Below, piece after piece: positions 1 to 7,563 of a stretch of DNA of 39,742 bases. Source of the DNA: Bacteroidota bacterium (GTDB lineage: Bacteria > Bacteroidota > Ignavibacteria > Palsa-1295); assembly GCA_021324685.1 (NCBI GenBank), contig JAJPIQ010000042.1:1-39742 (forward strand). The letters are read 5' to 3'. Every line of letters begins with the position of its first letter. The first letter of the stretch is position 1. The translations under genes and the position numbers were made by a program. The notes below the pieces were generated by a model. The model did no database searches and was not told the DNA's origin. It saw only the letters and a list, made by a program, of their open reading frames with translations.

Positions 1-188
1 AATCGGTTTAATAATCGGAATTTTCTAAGAAGGTCTTGGTGGAGTCTGAAGGAATTTTTCCTCGAGTTCTGGTCAGGATAGCTGGTGGCGATTTTGGATG
101 CCTTGAAAATTTGAGAGGAAACCGATGAAGTATAAGGAGTGAGCTCGTCCTCGTCTCTGTTCAGTGCATTCGTCTTTTGGTAGGACAT
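1..188 (-). CDS. 5' end of an unrecognised gene, cut by window edge
   Basis: An open frame runs from an ATG at 188 leftwards for 62 codons to the window edge without a stop. A strong Shine-Dalgarno sequence (AGGAGG, 193-198) lies 4 nt upstream of the ATG, which is the main reason to call it. The peptide starts MSYQKTNALNRDEDEL and is polar, rich in Ser, Lys and Asn, with no signal peptide, membrane segment or motif I recognise. It is transcribed in the same direction as the decayed methylase gene to its right. An open frame of this length can occur by chance, so the call rests on the ribosome binding site. Confidence 0.35.
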   Translation of the reverse strand, partial: MSYQKTNALNRDEDELTPYTSSVSSQIFKASKIATSYPDQNSRKNSFRLHQDLLRKFRLLNR

Positions 189-489
189 TGTTCCTCCTAA
201 ATGAAGAGATCCAATTCCCCCTACGCGGATCTTGAAAAGATGGTTTAGTCCATTTTAGAATCTGTTAACGAGGGATCGCCATGCTATAATTATTTCAGTG
301 GATCTGATACGGTCGATTTAAGACTTAGAGTTCCAGAAGAGACTTACTTGATCCTTTTTAACATTTAACTAGTTTGTAGTTTCCCTGTCGAGTGAAGTGA
401 CCTGCAACTGCACGACTCGGAGCAACGACAGCACAGCATAGTTAATCGAAAATCCTTCGTGGCCTATTACACAAGATACTATCCGGTCT
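189..489. other. Gene-free stretch
   Basis: About 300 bases of AT-rich sequence between the partial gene at the left edge and the remnant of the methylase gene. Every frame is broken by stops. A TATAAT sequence on the plus strand at 285-290 has no convincing -35 partner and no plus-strand gene follows it closely. The missing downstream half of the methylase is not detectable here, which suggests it was deleted rather than mutated beyond one frameshift. Confidence 0.5.
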
Positions 490-1489
490 TTATATTTTAC
501 AGCCATTCAGCGCCGGATCGAGAATAACATCTTCGTGGGTACAGCCAATGGCTTCTACTGCAAATTTTGTAATGTGACGGCGGCGTAAGAACGATGCCAA
601 TTTCCTTCGCACCATTGCCATATTTCAAAAATACTTCATAGAATTTACCAAGCACGTCGGCTCCCGAATTCATTGCAGATCGGATATTCAGATTATTAAG
701 TTCCTGAATAGTCTGCACGATCGCACGCTTGAATTTATAATGATTATCCTGCGTCGTTGGTAATGCTATTTCAATGAACTTATAGAAATCTTTCTTTTCG
801 TGGTGCTCCAAAACTGATAACGCCCGCGCATTGATTTCAGTAATGAGCACGCTTGGGCTGGCGTCAATGTTAGGAGGAGTATCATCAATCAGCGCAAGTA
901 GCAACGCCGCCATCACGCGCGCACGTTGGGTAGAAATTATCGCACCCAGATGAAGGTGTTGATTAATCTTTTCAGCCTTAGAAAGAAATAGTGCCTCATT
1001 AATGGGAACATCCGCGATCGAAGGGTTGCCTGTGCGCAGAATCTCCCTCGCAAGCTCTGGGGAGATAAGGGCGGAAACTTCTTTTCCATTTATCAGAATG
1101 GGAAGTGACGCCTTTTTGCCCGTATATCGCGTTCGAATGAGATACCCGTCCATTGGATTACCGGCAACTCCCGACGCGAAGACGGCGGAAATTGTTTAGC
1201 TTCGATTAATCGTCTTCGCGTAATCGAGAGCTTCCGCGAGAGCTTTATCGAGTTGACTATGCGTAGGCTTTGCTTCGATTACCCAGAAGGCCCTTTCGCT
1301 AACACATACAACGTTCTCAGGGCGATCAAGCACTAATTGTTCCCGAATAAGCGGATGGGTCAAACACTCGTTCTGAGAATAGACTTGGCCCTTCGGATTG
1401 CGAGCCGGATTGCGAATGTCCCAGCCAAGTTCTTGGAGATTGTCTCTAATGAATGCGTATGAATGGACTTCGGAATCACGTCGTGGCAT
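490..1489 (-). pseudogene. Decayed restriction-modification protein (nuclease-like N-terminus plus N6-adenine DNA methylase)
   Basis: One ancestral gene is broken in three ways. The first piece (1489-1196) starts MPRRDSEVHSYAFIRDNL and contains a PD-(D/E)xK-like strand ending IEAK. It stops at an in-frame TAA (1196-1198), and the same frame continues without gap into the second piece starting near 1153 (DGYLIRTRY..., then a helical stretch and SGADVLGKFYEVF, the signature just before the methylase domain). At about 576-586 a frameshift scrambles the end. In the corrected frame the sequence reads TPRHITKF...DPALNG and stops at 490, exactly where SAM-binding motif I (DPACGTGG in relatives) should be. 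The whole catalytic domain, including the NPPY motif, is therefore missing. Intact relatives are type I/IIG restriction-modification proteins that methylate adenine and cut unmodified DNA. Loss of this gene next to an apparently intact candidate defence operon is typical turnover in a defence island. Confidence 0.75.
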
Positions 1490-1798
1490 AGGTTGCGGAG
1501 TTTAGTGTTGGCTTCGCAACGAAGTCACGCGCAACGATTCCTCTCGAAATTGACGCCTCATGAGAGGGGTTTCGGCAACTTTAAATTTTCATACCTCGTT
1601 CGCCTCAACCATTCGGTATCGTTGCAAAAGAGGGGTAAGGCCGTCCCAAATCTTTGACAGATCGCCAGCTTAATGCCCGCCATCTGAATTATGGAAAGAT
1701 GGCCGCAGCCACCCAAAAACGTGGGCTGGCCCTTCTAAGCAGCGGTATCGAATTTCTATTTGAGGTGATCTAATCACTTTTATCGAGACGCTGAATCC
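1490..1798. other. Gene-free stretch
   Basis: About 310 bases between the 5' end of the decayed methylase gene and the small zinc-ribbon ORF. It should hold the divergent promoters of the two, but I see no convincing -35/-10 pair. A short plus-strand open frame here (1463-1657) has no ribosome binding site and overlaps the methylase start, so it was not called. Confidence 0.4.
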
Positions 1799-2011
1799 AT
1801 GACATATAACGAGGCGTTAGAAGAATCCAAGATTTTCATTCGCACATGCGAATTGTGCGGTTCGGAGAACCTTTCAAGGTGTCCATTTCCAGCATCAGGT
1901 GAGGCCAAAACACAAATTCCGGGCTTCCCAACGACGTATATCAGAGTTGAATGCGAGGACTGCAAAGAGGCGGGCAATCCCTCCTTCCGGGGCGAGTTTC
2001 AATACCATTGA
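1799..2011 (+). CDS. Small zinc-ribbon-like protein, hypothetical
   Basis: A 70-residue frame starting at ATG 1799. It has two CxxC pairs about 37 residues apart (CELC near residue 18 and CEDC near residue 55), the spacing expected of a single zinc-ribbon or rubredoxin-like knuckle. There is no membrane segment or signal peptide. No clear Shine-Dalgarno precedes the ATG, and two other short frames overlap it, so expression is uncertain. It lies upstream of and in the same direction as the four-gene operon beginning at 2211, separated by about 200 bases that contain two palindromes, so it is probably a separate transcription unit. I do not recognise the family. Confidence 0.4.
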   Translation: MTYNEALEESKIFIRTCELCGSENLSRCPFPASGEAKTQIPGFPTTYIRVECEDCKEAGNPSFRGEFQYH

Positions 2012-2104
2012 TTCATTGCCTTTTAGACAACAGGTTTGTGAAGGGGATAATCACCATTGTAATTCGTTATTCCTTGCGGAATGCGCAATAGTATCAGAAT
2101 TTCT

Positions 2105-2151
2105 GTGATATCACGGCTGATCCTGTTTTACCGCAACGTTGTCACAACGTT
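2105..2151. promoter_or_regulatory. Two perfect palindromes, candidate operators of the defence-like operon
   Basis: GTGATATCAC at 2105-2114 is a perfect 10-bp palindrome. AACGTTGT-C-ACAACGTT at 2135-2151 is a perfect 8+1+8 inverted repeat. Both lie 60-106 bases upstream of the first operon gene, in a gene-free stretch that should contain its promoter. Tight symmetric sites of this kind usually bind dimeric repressors; no regulator gene is encoded within the operon, so the binding protein would be elsewhere. The second palindrome could also form an RNA hairpin, but there is no T-run after it, so it is not a terminator. Confidence 0.4.
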
Positions 2152-2210
2152 CGACGTTTTATAAAGCCTGTTTTTCAATCATTCACTTCTAATTTGCCGC
2201 GGCCACTCGG

Positions 2211-3332
2211 ATGAACAAAGTCAAACTGCGGGGTCTTATAGAAGCATCTCTTGTGAAACAAGGTTTTGAACGTGTCAATGGGAACCTCGTTGCTCCTAAC
2301 TATGATGACAAACAACGACTTCAGGAATTTCATGCCTACGCGGTTGCCCACAAAAAGAAGGTCGCCGAAAAGCAATTGAGAGGCTATCAAGAGAAGCTCT
2401 TGCAACGATTTGCCAACGGTCAAGAAGTTTCGGTTTTGAGTATCAAGCCAAGACTTGTCGAAGTGAAGGCAGGTACGGAGGAAGAGCGTCTTTTTAGATA
2501 TGCGACCTTGCTATGGAGCATTCCCGTTTCATCAGGCTACGGACGCCGATTGAGATTTCTCGTTATCGATGAGCATAATGAGAAACTGATCGGTATCATT
2601 GGATTAGCGGATCCCGTATACAGCCAGAAGGCACGCGATGAATACATTGGATGGACGCATGACATCAAAAAGCGTAGCCTTCGGTACGTCATGGATGCGT
2701 TCGTTCTGGGGGCCGTGCCGCCTTACTCATCACTCCTATGCGGAAAACTGGTAGCAATGTTGGCAGCAAGTAATGAAGTGCGAATGGCCTTTGCTCGTAA
2801 ATATTCCAATACAACGAGTAGAATTAGCGAGATCCCAACGGGAAATCGGCTCGCATGTGTCACCACAACATCTGCGCTTGGACGTTCCTCATTATACAAT
2901 AGGATTAAATTTGACGAACGGATACTATTTCAAAGAGCTGGCTATACCACGGGATATGGAGAATTCCACTTCTCCAATGGAGTTTATGGGGCGATGGCGA
3001 AGTACACGAATCGTTACTGCGAGGCCACCGATCGAAAGGAACAATGGGGAAATGGTTTTAGGAATCGGCGTGAAGTTATTCAAAAATGTCTTCGCAAGAT
3101 TGGAATGCCAACCATGTTGCTTAAGCATGGAGTCAGAAGGGAAGTATTTATAGTGCCATTAGCATCAAACACATTTGAGTTCCTTCGCGAAGAACACACA
3201 CGCCTTCGATGGCTTAACTTTGATACTAGTGAAATTTCGGAACAATTTGCTGAACGTTGGCTGAGGAGTAGAACTTCAAGGTATGAGTTTGTAAGAGAGT
3301 GGAAAAGAGAGCAACTTAGAGTTTGGGAATAA
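2211..3332 (+). CDS. druA: DUF4338 protein, DruA-like (Druantia-associated family)
   Basis: A soluble protein of 373 residues. The central block, roughly residues 95-290, matches the DUF4338/DruA pattern: LLWSIPVSS, RRLRFLVID, LIGIIGLADPV near 126-136, IGWTHD near 146-151, a long helical part, then the late TTGYGEFHFSNGVY segment. The N-terminal 90 residues are charged and helical. DruA is a component of Druantia anti-phage systems, where it occurs with the large helicase DruE; its biochemical activity is not established. No DruE, DruB, DruC or DruD gene is present in this window. The gene is first of four in tight succession: the next begins 2 nt after its stop codon. The start at ATG 2211 gives the usual family N-terminus. 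The family assignment is made by eye from conserved blocks. Confidence 0.75.
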   Translation: MNKVKLRGLIEASLVKQGFERVNGNLVAPNYDDKQRLQEFHAYAVAHKKKVAEKQLRGYQEKLLQRFANGQEVSVLSIKPRLVEVKAGTEEERLFRYATLLWSIPVSSGYGRRLRFLVIDEHNEKLIGIIGLADPVYSQKARDEYIGWTHDIKKRSLRYVMDAFVLGAVPPYSSLLCGKLVAMLAASNEVRMAFARKYSNTTSRISEIPTGNRLACVTTTSALGRSSLYNRIKFDERILFQRAGYTTGYGEFHFSNGVYGAMAKYTNRYCEATDRKEQWGNGFRNRREVIQKCLRKIGMPTMLLKHGVRREVFIVPLASNTFEFLREEHTRLRWLNFDTSEISEQFAERWLRSRTSRYEFVREWKREQLRVWE

Positions 3333-3333
3333 T

Positions 3334-5799
3334 ATGCGACCACAACTTTCAGATAATCTCAAGGAGGCATTGCAGTCCAAAGCAATAATGCCTGAGACGC
3401 TCGAAATTCGAGGCGTTACTTATAACCTACATGAATCTAGACGGGCAGGCTACAAAGGGGTAGTCTGGAAAGTCACAGATGATATTGGTCGATTTAGGGC
3501 TCTCAAATTGACCATCCACTCGGACTATGAGGACCGCTCTTGGGCCGAGGAAGTACTCTTGGCTTCGAGGATTGAACGCGAGGTAGCATTTGCACGCCTA
3601 GATGCTGCCGAATTGAAAAAGATTGATGTTGGAGAGTTCGGTAGTCACCAGTTTGTGTGTTTTATAAGTGACTGGATTGAAGGTCTTACATTAAACGAGC
3701 ATCTCCTCTCGCAGCCGATCTCTTCCAGGTTTCTTTTTTCGTTTGGGATCCAAATGAGCAAAGCGCTTAGTGTATTAAAAGCACAAAAACTTCGGCATGA
3801 TGACTTGCATGCAAACAATGTAATGATTGAGCGAAAAAAAATTGACGATGAATCATCTGTTCGTATCGTAATCGTCGACAATGGAAGTCTTAAGGAGTAC
3901 GACGCGGGCACAAAACGGAAGGATGATCACCGCAATTTTGTTGAGCATCTTGTCGCCCTCCATAATTGTATGTTTAAAAGGAAAGCTCTATCTTCTCATG
4001 ACAGACGATTTCTGCATGAGATTAGCATTCTCGTTGCAAAAATGTTGGATGATGACAATAATGTAGCTCTTCGCGATCCCGCACAAATTGAGGAACAATT
4101 TCAAGAAGCTTACAAACGCGCTACTCTCTCGCAGGGACACAAGCGAGATCAACTCCAGAATCCCTTCGAATATATTTCGGCTGAACACCTTGCAGATGAC
4201 GAACTACTTGTTCAAATATTTGCGAAGTCATGTCCTTGGCTTCATCGAGTGAGTGGACGAGATCCGGTTGTTCTTACCGGTCCACGTGGATGTGGAAAGT
4301 CAACTATATTTCGATGGCTAAGTTTACGTGCTCATTTACATCGCCAAGAGGAAAATTTTGAACAATTCCATATAGCTGGGTTTTATTTGTCATGTAGTAC
4401 CGATCTGCAGAATAGGTTTTCGTGGGTCGCTTCCGAGTCAGTCGCAGAACGATTTAAAAAAGAGATTATTCACTACTTTAATCTATTACTAGTACGCGAG
4501 GTGCTTGCCACAGTCGTTATTATTGGTACGTCCCGTCCTGACAAAGAGATCCTTTTTGGATTGACACCGGGAGTTGAAAAACAAATTCAGCATTTTATTC
4601 TCAGTTCGATTGATCGTAGTTCCGAGTTGCTCGAAGGTGTATCAAGAATCCGACAGGCTCTCGAATTAATAGAAGACGAACTACGTAGAACGCATACAAT
4701 ACTCTTACGCGGCGAGAATCTCGCCAATCCCACGTCTGAAAGCTTTCTCGGAGATTTTACAGCAATGCTCGTAAGTCAACTTCCCTTCTTTGAAAGTCAT
4801 AAGATTGCTTTTCTTATTGACGATTTTAGCATACACAGAATTCCCCGTGAAGTTCAGGTGGTTCTAAATCGTGTCATTCACGAGCGACGTCCAACGCATA
4901 TTTTCAAGATTTCATCGGAGAAATATGGCGCTGATTTAAATGATTCCTTTCTAGTCACGGCAGAATCAGCAAGAGAATTCGTTGAGGTTGACGCTGGGAT
5001 GGAATATTTAGGACTCAACGAACCTGGGCGGAAGCTTGGAATTGCATTTGTAAGCGAACTCTTAGATAATAGGCTTAAGGCTGCTGAATTTCAGGGAACA
5101 GCGTTGAGCTTACTCGGCACATCAAAATGGCCGGAAGGATCGCTAGCTAAGTCGTTCCGACTTAATCGTTCTCAGACATTTTATCACGGAGTAGAATGCA
5201 TCGCTGACATTTGTTCGGGTGATGTGTCCACAGTCCTTTTGCTTTTCCGCAGAATATTCGAAAAGGGCGATGTAAACGCCTCTACAATCACAATGGTAAA
5301 ACCGACCATCCAGAATGACGCAATTGTCGAGGTTTCGCGTAACATGCTCGAGGGGCTTAGAGCGCATTTCCCATACGGTAAGGAGATGTTCAAGGTGGCC
5401 AATGCTTTTGGTAATCTTGTTCGCAATATCTTAGATCATGGACGGCTCCAGCCAGATGGAGATCCACCACAATGTCCACGCATCGAAGTTGATGACACGC
5501 CTGCTGTCGAAGAAAAACTCAATCACGAGGAATCGGACTTGGCCAAACATTTGATAAGTCGTTCAGTTTTTATTGAGCTCGCATTAGGTAGTTCGCAACA
5601 TAGCAACGTTACTACGGTCAGGTGGAATTTTCGGCGCGTGTACCTACCATCATTCGGCGCTGCTTTATCTAAATCGCAACCGATCCGATGGTCGCCCGAA
5701 TTTTTCAAGCTTTTTCTAACCTCACCTGAGAAGGTTTGCACAGTGGAACTAAACAAACGGCGGGAAGGTGATGTAACTGCTCAGGAGGAAATTTTTTGA
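3334..5799 (+). CDS. Ser/Thr-kinase-like domain fused to an ORC/CDC6-type P-loop ATPase
   Basis: An 821-residue two-domain protein. Residues about 25-215 form a protein-kinase fold: a glycine-rich loop near 39-47, ALKL with the ATP-binding Lys58, an alpha-C Glu near 81-83, the catalytic loop HDDLHANN at 155-162 (catalytic Asp157, Asn162), and DNG at 182-184 in place of DFG. The metal-binding Asp is kept, so activity is plausible. Residues about 275-540 form a P-loop ATPase: Walker A GPRGCGKST at 316-324, Walker B FLIDDFS at 493-499, followed by HIFKISSE. The PRGCGKS motif and this order resemble ORC/CDC6-family ATPases found beside prokaryotic defence genes. The C-terminal third is unassigned. 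Its stop overlaps the start of the next gene (TGATG), implying translational coupling. I infer a sensor or switch whose ATPase responds to DNA or a partner and whose kinase signals; the sequence does not show the target. Confidence 0.7.
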   Translation: MRPQLSDNLKEALQSKAIMPETLEIRGVTYNLHESRRAGYKGVVWKVTDDIGRFRALKLTIHSDYEDRSWAEEVLLASRIEREVAFARLDAAELKKIDVGEFGSHQFVCFISDWIEGLTLNEHLLSQPISSRFLFSFGIQMSKALSVLKAQKLRHDDLHANNVMIERKKIDDESSVRIVIVDNGSLKEYDAGTKRKDDHRNFVEHLVALHNCMFKRKALSSHDRRFLHEISILVAKMLDDDNNVALRDPAQIEEQFQEAYKRATLSQGHKRDQLQNPFEYISAEHLADDELLVQIFAKSCPWLHRVSGRDPVVLTGPRGCGKSTIFRWLSLRAHLHRQEENFEQFHIAGFYLSCSTDLQNRFSWVASESVAERFKKEIIHYFNLLLVREVLATVVIIGTSRPDKEILFGLTPGVEKQIQHFILSSIDRSSELLEGVSRIRQALELIEDELRRTHTILLRGENLANPTSESFLGDFTAMLVSQLPFFESHKIAFLIDDFSIHRIPREVQVVLNRVIHERRPTHIFKISSEKYGADLNDSFLVTAESAREFVEVDAGMEYLGLNEPGRKLGIAFVSELLDNRLKAAEFQGTALSLLGTSKWPEGSLAKSFRLNRSQTFYHGVECIADICSGDVSTVLLLFRRIFEKGDVNASTITMVKPTIQNDAIVEVSRNMLEGLRAHFPYGKEMFKVANAFGNLVRNILDHGRLQPDGDPPQCPRIEVDDTPAVEEKLNHEESDLAKHLISRSVFIELALGSSQHSNVTTVRWNFRRVYLPSFGAALSKSQPIRWSPEFFKLFLTSPEKVCTVELNKRREGDVTAQEEIF

Positions 5800-6902
5800 T
5801 GGCATTTGTTCACACTAAAACGCTTGAAGAAGTCCTTACGACACTCCCAATCATCGAGCCTTTCGATTTCGAAGTATTTAGTTCCATTGGCGAAGTAGAC
5901 TATTTCATCTCGACGCTCGGCTTTGAAAGAAGGTCCTTGGCGTTTCCCGAATTGTTTGCCGTAAATCATATTCAAGCGGCGCATAGTTTGTATCTGAAAT
6001 ACGGAACGAATGACGAGGATAACCAGACAAATCTTACGAAACTCTTATTTGCGTTGTGGAAAATATCTCCGAGCGGCGTTGATAGTCTCTTTGTTGATGT
6101 GCCTGAGTTTCATTCCGCATTATTAATCCATCTAAGAGCGCATCTTGGCAGGACGAATCGAGTCCCTCATGTCGTGGTCGATATTAGTGCTGCGGCGAGT
6201 CGAGCAATTCTTCGAACACTGAATGCTTTACTCTCTCTGGACATTCGGCTAACGATTCTTTACGCTGAAGCTGCGATATACCGTCCCACTCTCGAGGAAT
6301 TTCGTAAGAACAAGGCGGGATGGGCTACCGACGAAGAATTGGGTCTTGAACGTGGAATTTCTGAGGTTTCGATTCCGCCCGAATTCTCTGGCGACCACTT
6401 CGATAACCTTAGAGACTGCGTAATACTGTTTCCAGCATTTAAACGTGAGCGCTCTGTCCATGTTTTGGACCACGTAGACCCATCTCTTGTGAGATCTATG
6501 GATGACAGGGTTGTTTGGATATTCGGAATTCCTCCTGAAGATTCGAACAAGTGGCGAACAGATGCAATTAAATCTATCCACAATGTTCCTGTTTCTTGTC
6601 ATCAGTACGCTGTCAGTACTCTAGACTATAAAAAGACTTTAGATGTACTGGAGAAGGTATTTCGTGAGAAGAGACTTTTGTCAAAATTCTCCATTTCTCC
6701 TCTCGGGTCAAAGTGTCAGTCTTTGGGAGTAGCGCTTTTTCATTATCTTCACCCTGATATTCGAATTCTATTTGCTGTACCTAAGGAGTATGGTTCGAAC
6801 CACTATTCCGATGGCGAGGGGGCGAAATGGCTAGTGAGCTTTGATACTGCGGTGCTTCGCGCTTCCCTCGATTCCATTGGTTGTATTTCCATAGTGGATT
6901 AG
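5799..6902 (+). CDS. Unrecognised alpha/beta protein of the candidate defence operon
   Basis: A soluble protein of 367 residues that I cannot assign to a named family. It starts at ATG 5799, overlapping the previous stop. An AGGAGGA ribosome binding site at 5783-5789 sets this start over the TTG three bases earlier. The predicted pattern alternates strands and helices like a Rossmann-type fold. Conspicuous elements are DYFISTLGFERRS near 34-46, HVVVDIS near 124-130 at a strand end, and LYAEAAIYRP near 154-163. The first resembles a strand-turn entry into a nucleotide-binding pocket, and the overall look recalls CARF-like ligand sensors, but no diagnostic residue proves this. There are no membrane segments and no nuclease signature. 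Its position between the ATPase and the resolvase suggests a role as sensor or adaptor. Confidence 0.6.
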   Translation: MAFVHTKTLEEVLTTLPIIEPFDFEVFSSIGEVDYFISTLGFERRSLAFPELFAVNHIQAAHSLYLKYGTNDEDNQTNLTKLLFALWKISPSGVDSLFVDVPEFHSALLIHLRAHLGRTNRVPHVVVDISAAASRAILRTLNALLSLDIRLTILYAEAAIYRPTLEEFRKNKAGWATDEELGLERGISEVSIPPEFSGDHFDNLRDCVILFPAFKRERSVHVLDHVDPSLVRSMDDRVVWIFGIPPEDSNKWRTDAIKSIHNVPVSCHQYAVSTLDYKKTLDVLEKVFREKRLLSKFSISPLGSKCQSLGVALFHYLHPDIRILFAVPKEYGSNHYSDGEGAKWLVSFDTAVLRASLDSIGCISIVD

Positions 6903-6907
6903 AACAG

Positions 6908-7537
6908 ATGTACAAAACGCTCCATCTGAACATCCCCTGCGGGCCGGTATCGCGTCAGGCGAAAAAGGCTCACCGCGAGCGATTTCAGGACGAAGTTAAA
7001 CGACAAACAATATCATTCCCATTTATTCTTACGGGCGAACTCCAGGTCCGGATAACTTGGTTAGTTTCCGAGCGCAAGCGATATGAATCGGATTCAAGTC
7101 CTGACGTAGATAATACTTTGAAGCCAATGATCGACGCGCTGACGGGTCCAAATGGAGTCATGATTGACGATTGCCAGATCCAATCGATTTGTTGTACATG
7201 GATAGATATCAACGATAATGAGTCGATAGAAATCGAAATCGAATACTCCGAATACGAATTGGTTAACAGAGGAAAACTCGAATTGTTGGCAGTTGGGAAG
7301 GAACTGTGTTTGCCAATTGACTCATCATGGCCATATTCACTTATTGAAAGTCTACTCGAACGGTACAATTCGCGATTGCCGGCCGATTACTCACTTGTAG
7401 AAACTCGAGAGCATTATGTGGCTCGCATGACTATGCCGCTTATAACACTGTTTCATCGCAGCAGAATTCATCAGCGCAAGGTAATAACGATCCAAGAGAT
7501 GAAGAATCGATTGGCTGCGCAGGATTCAACGGCATAA
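6908..7537 (+). CDS. RusA-family Holliday-junction resolvase with C-terminal extension
   Basis: 209 residues from ATG 6908, five nucleotides after the preceding stop. A longer frame from TTG 6881 would overlap the previous gene and add residues RusA proteins lack. RusA enzymes are dimeric Mg-dependent nucleases that cut four-way DNA junctions. The catalytic set is intact: Asp66 and Asp68 in PDVDN, Lys72, and Asp87 in MIDD. Their spacing (0, +2, +6, +21) is identical to Asp70, Asp72, Lys76 and Asp91 of E. coli RusA. The core ends near residue 110. About 100 further residues form an extension with no match I know, whereas E. coli RusA has only about 120 residues in total. Most relatives are phage-encoded; here the gene is last in an operon with a DruA-like and a kinase-ATPase gene and no phage structural genes, so it is probably the nuclease effector of that system. 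Confidence 0.8.
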   Translation: MYKTLHLNIPCGPVSRQAKKAHRERFQDEVKRQTISFPFILTGELQVRITWLVSERKRYESDSSPDVDNTLKPMIDALTGPNGVMIDDCQIQSICCTWIDINDNESIEIEIEYSEYELVNRGKLELLAVGKELCLPIDSSWPYSLIESLLERYNSRLPADYSLVETREHYVARMTMPLITLFHRSRIHQRKVITIQEMKNRLAAQDSTA

Positions 7538-7563
7538 AAATGTGCTCGATATTATCCAATGTG

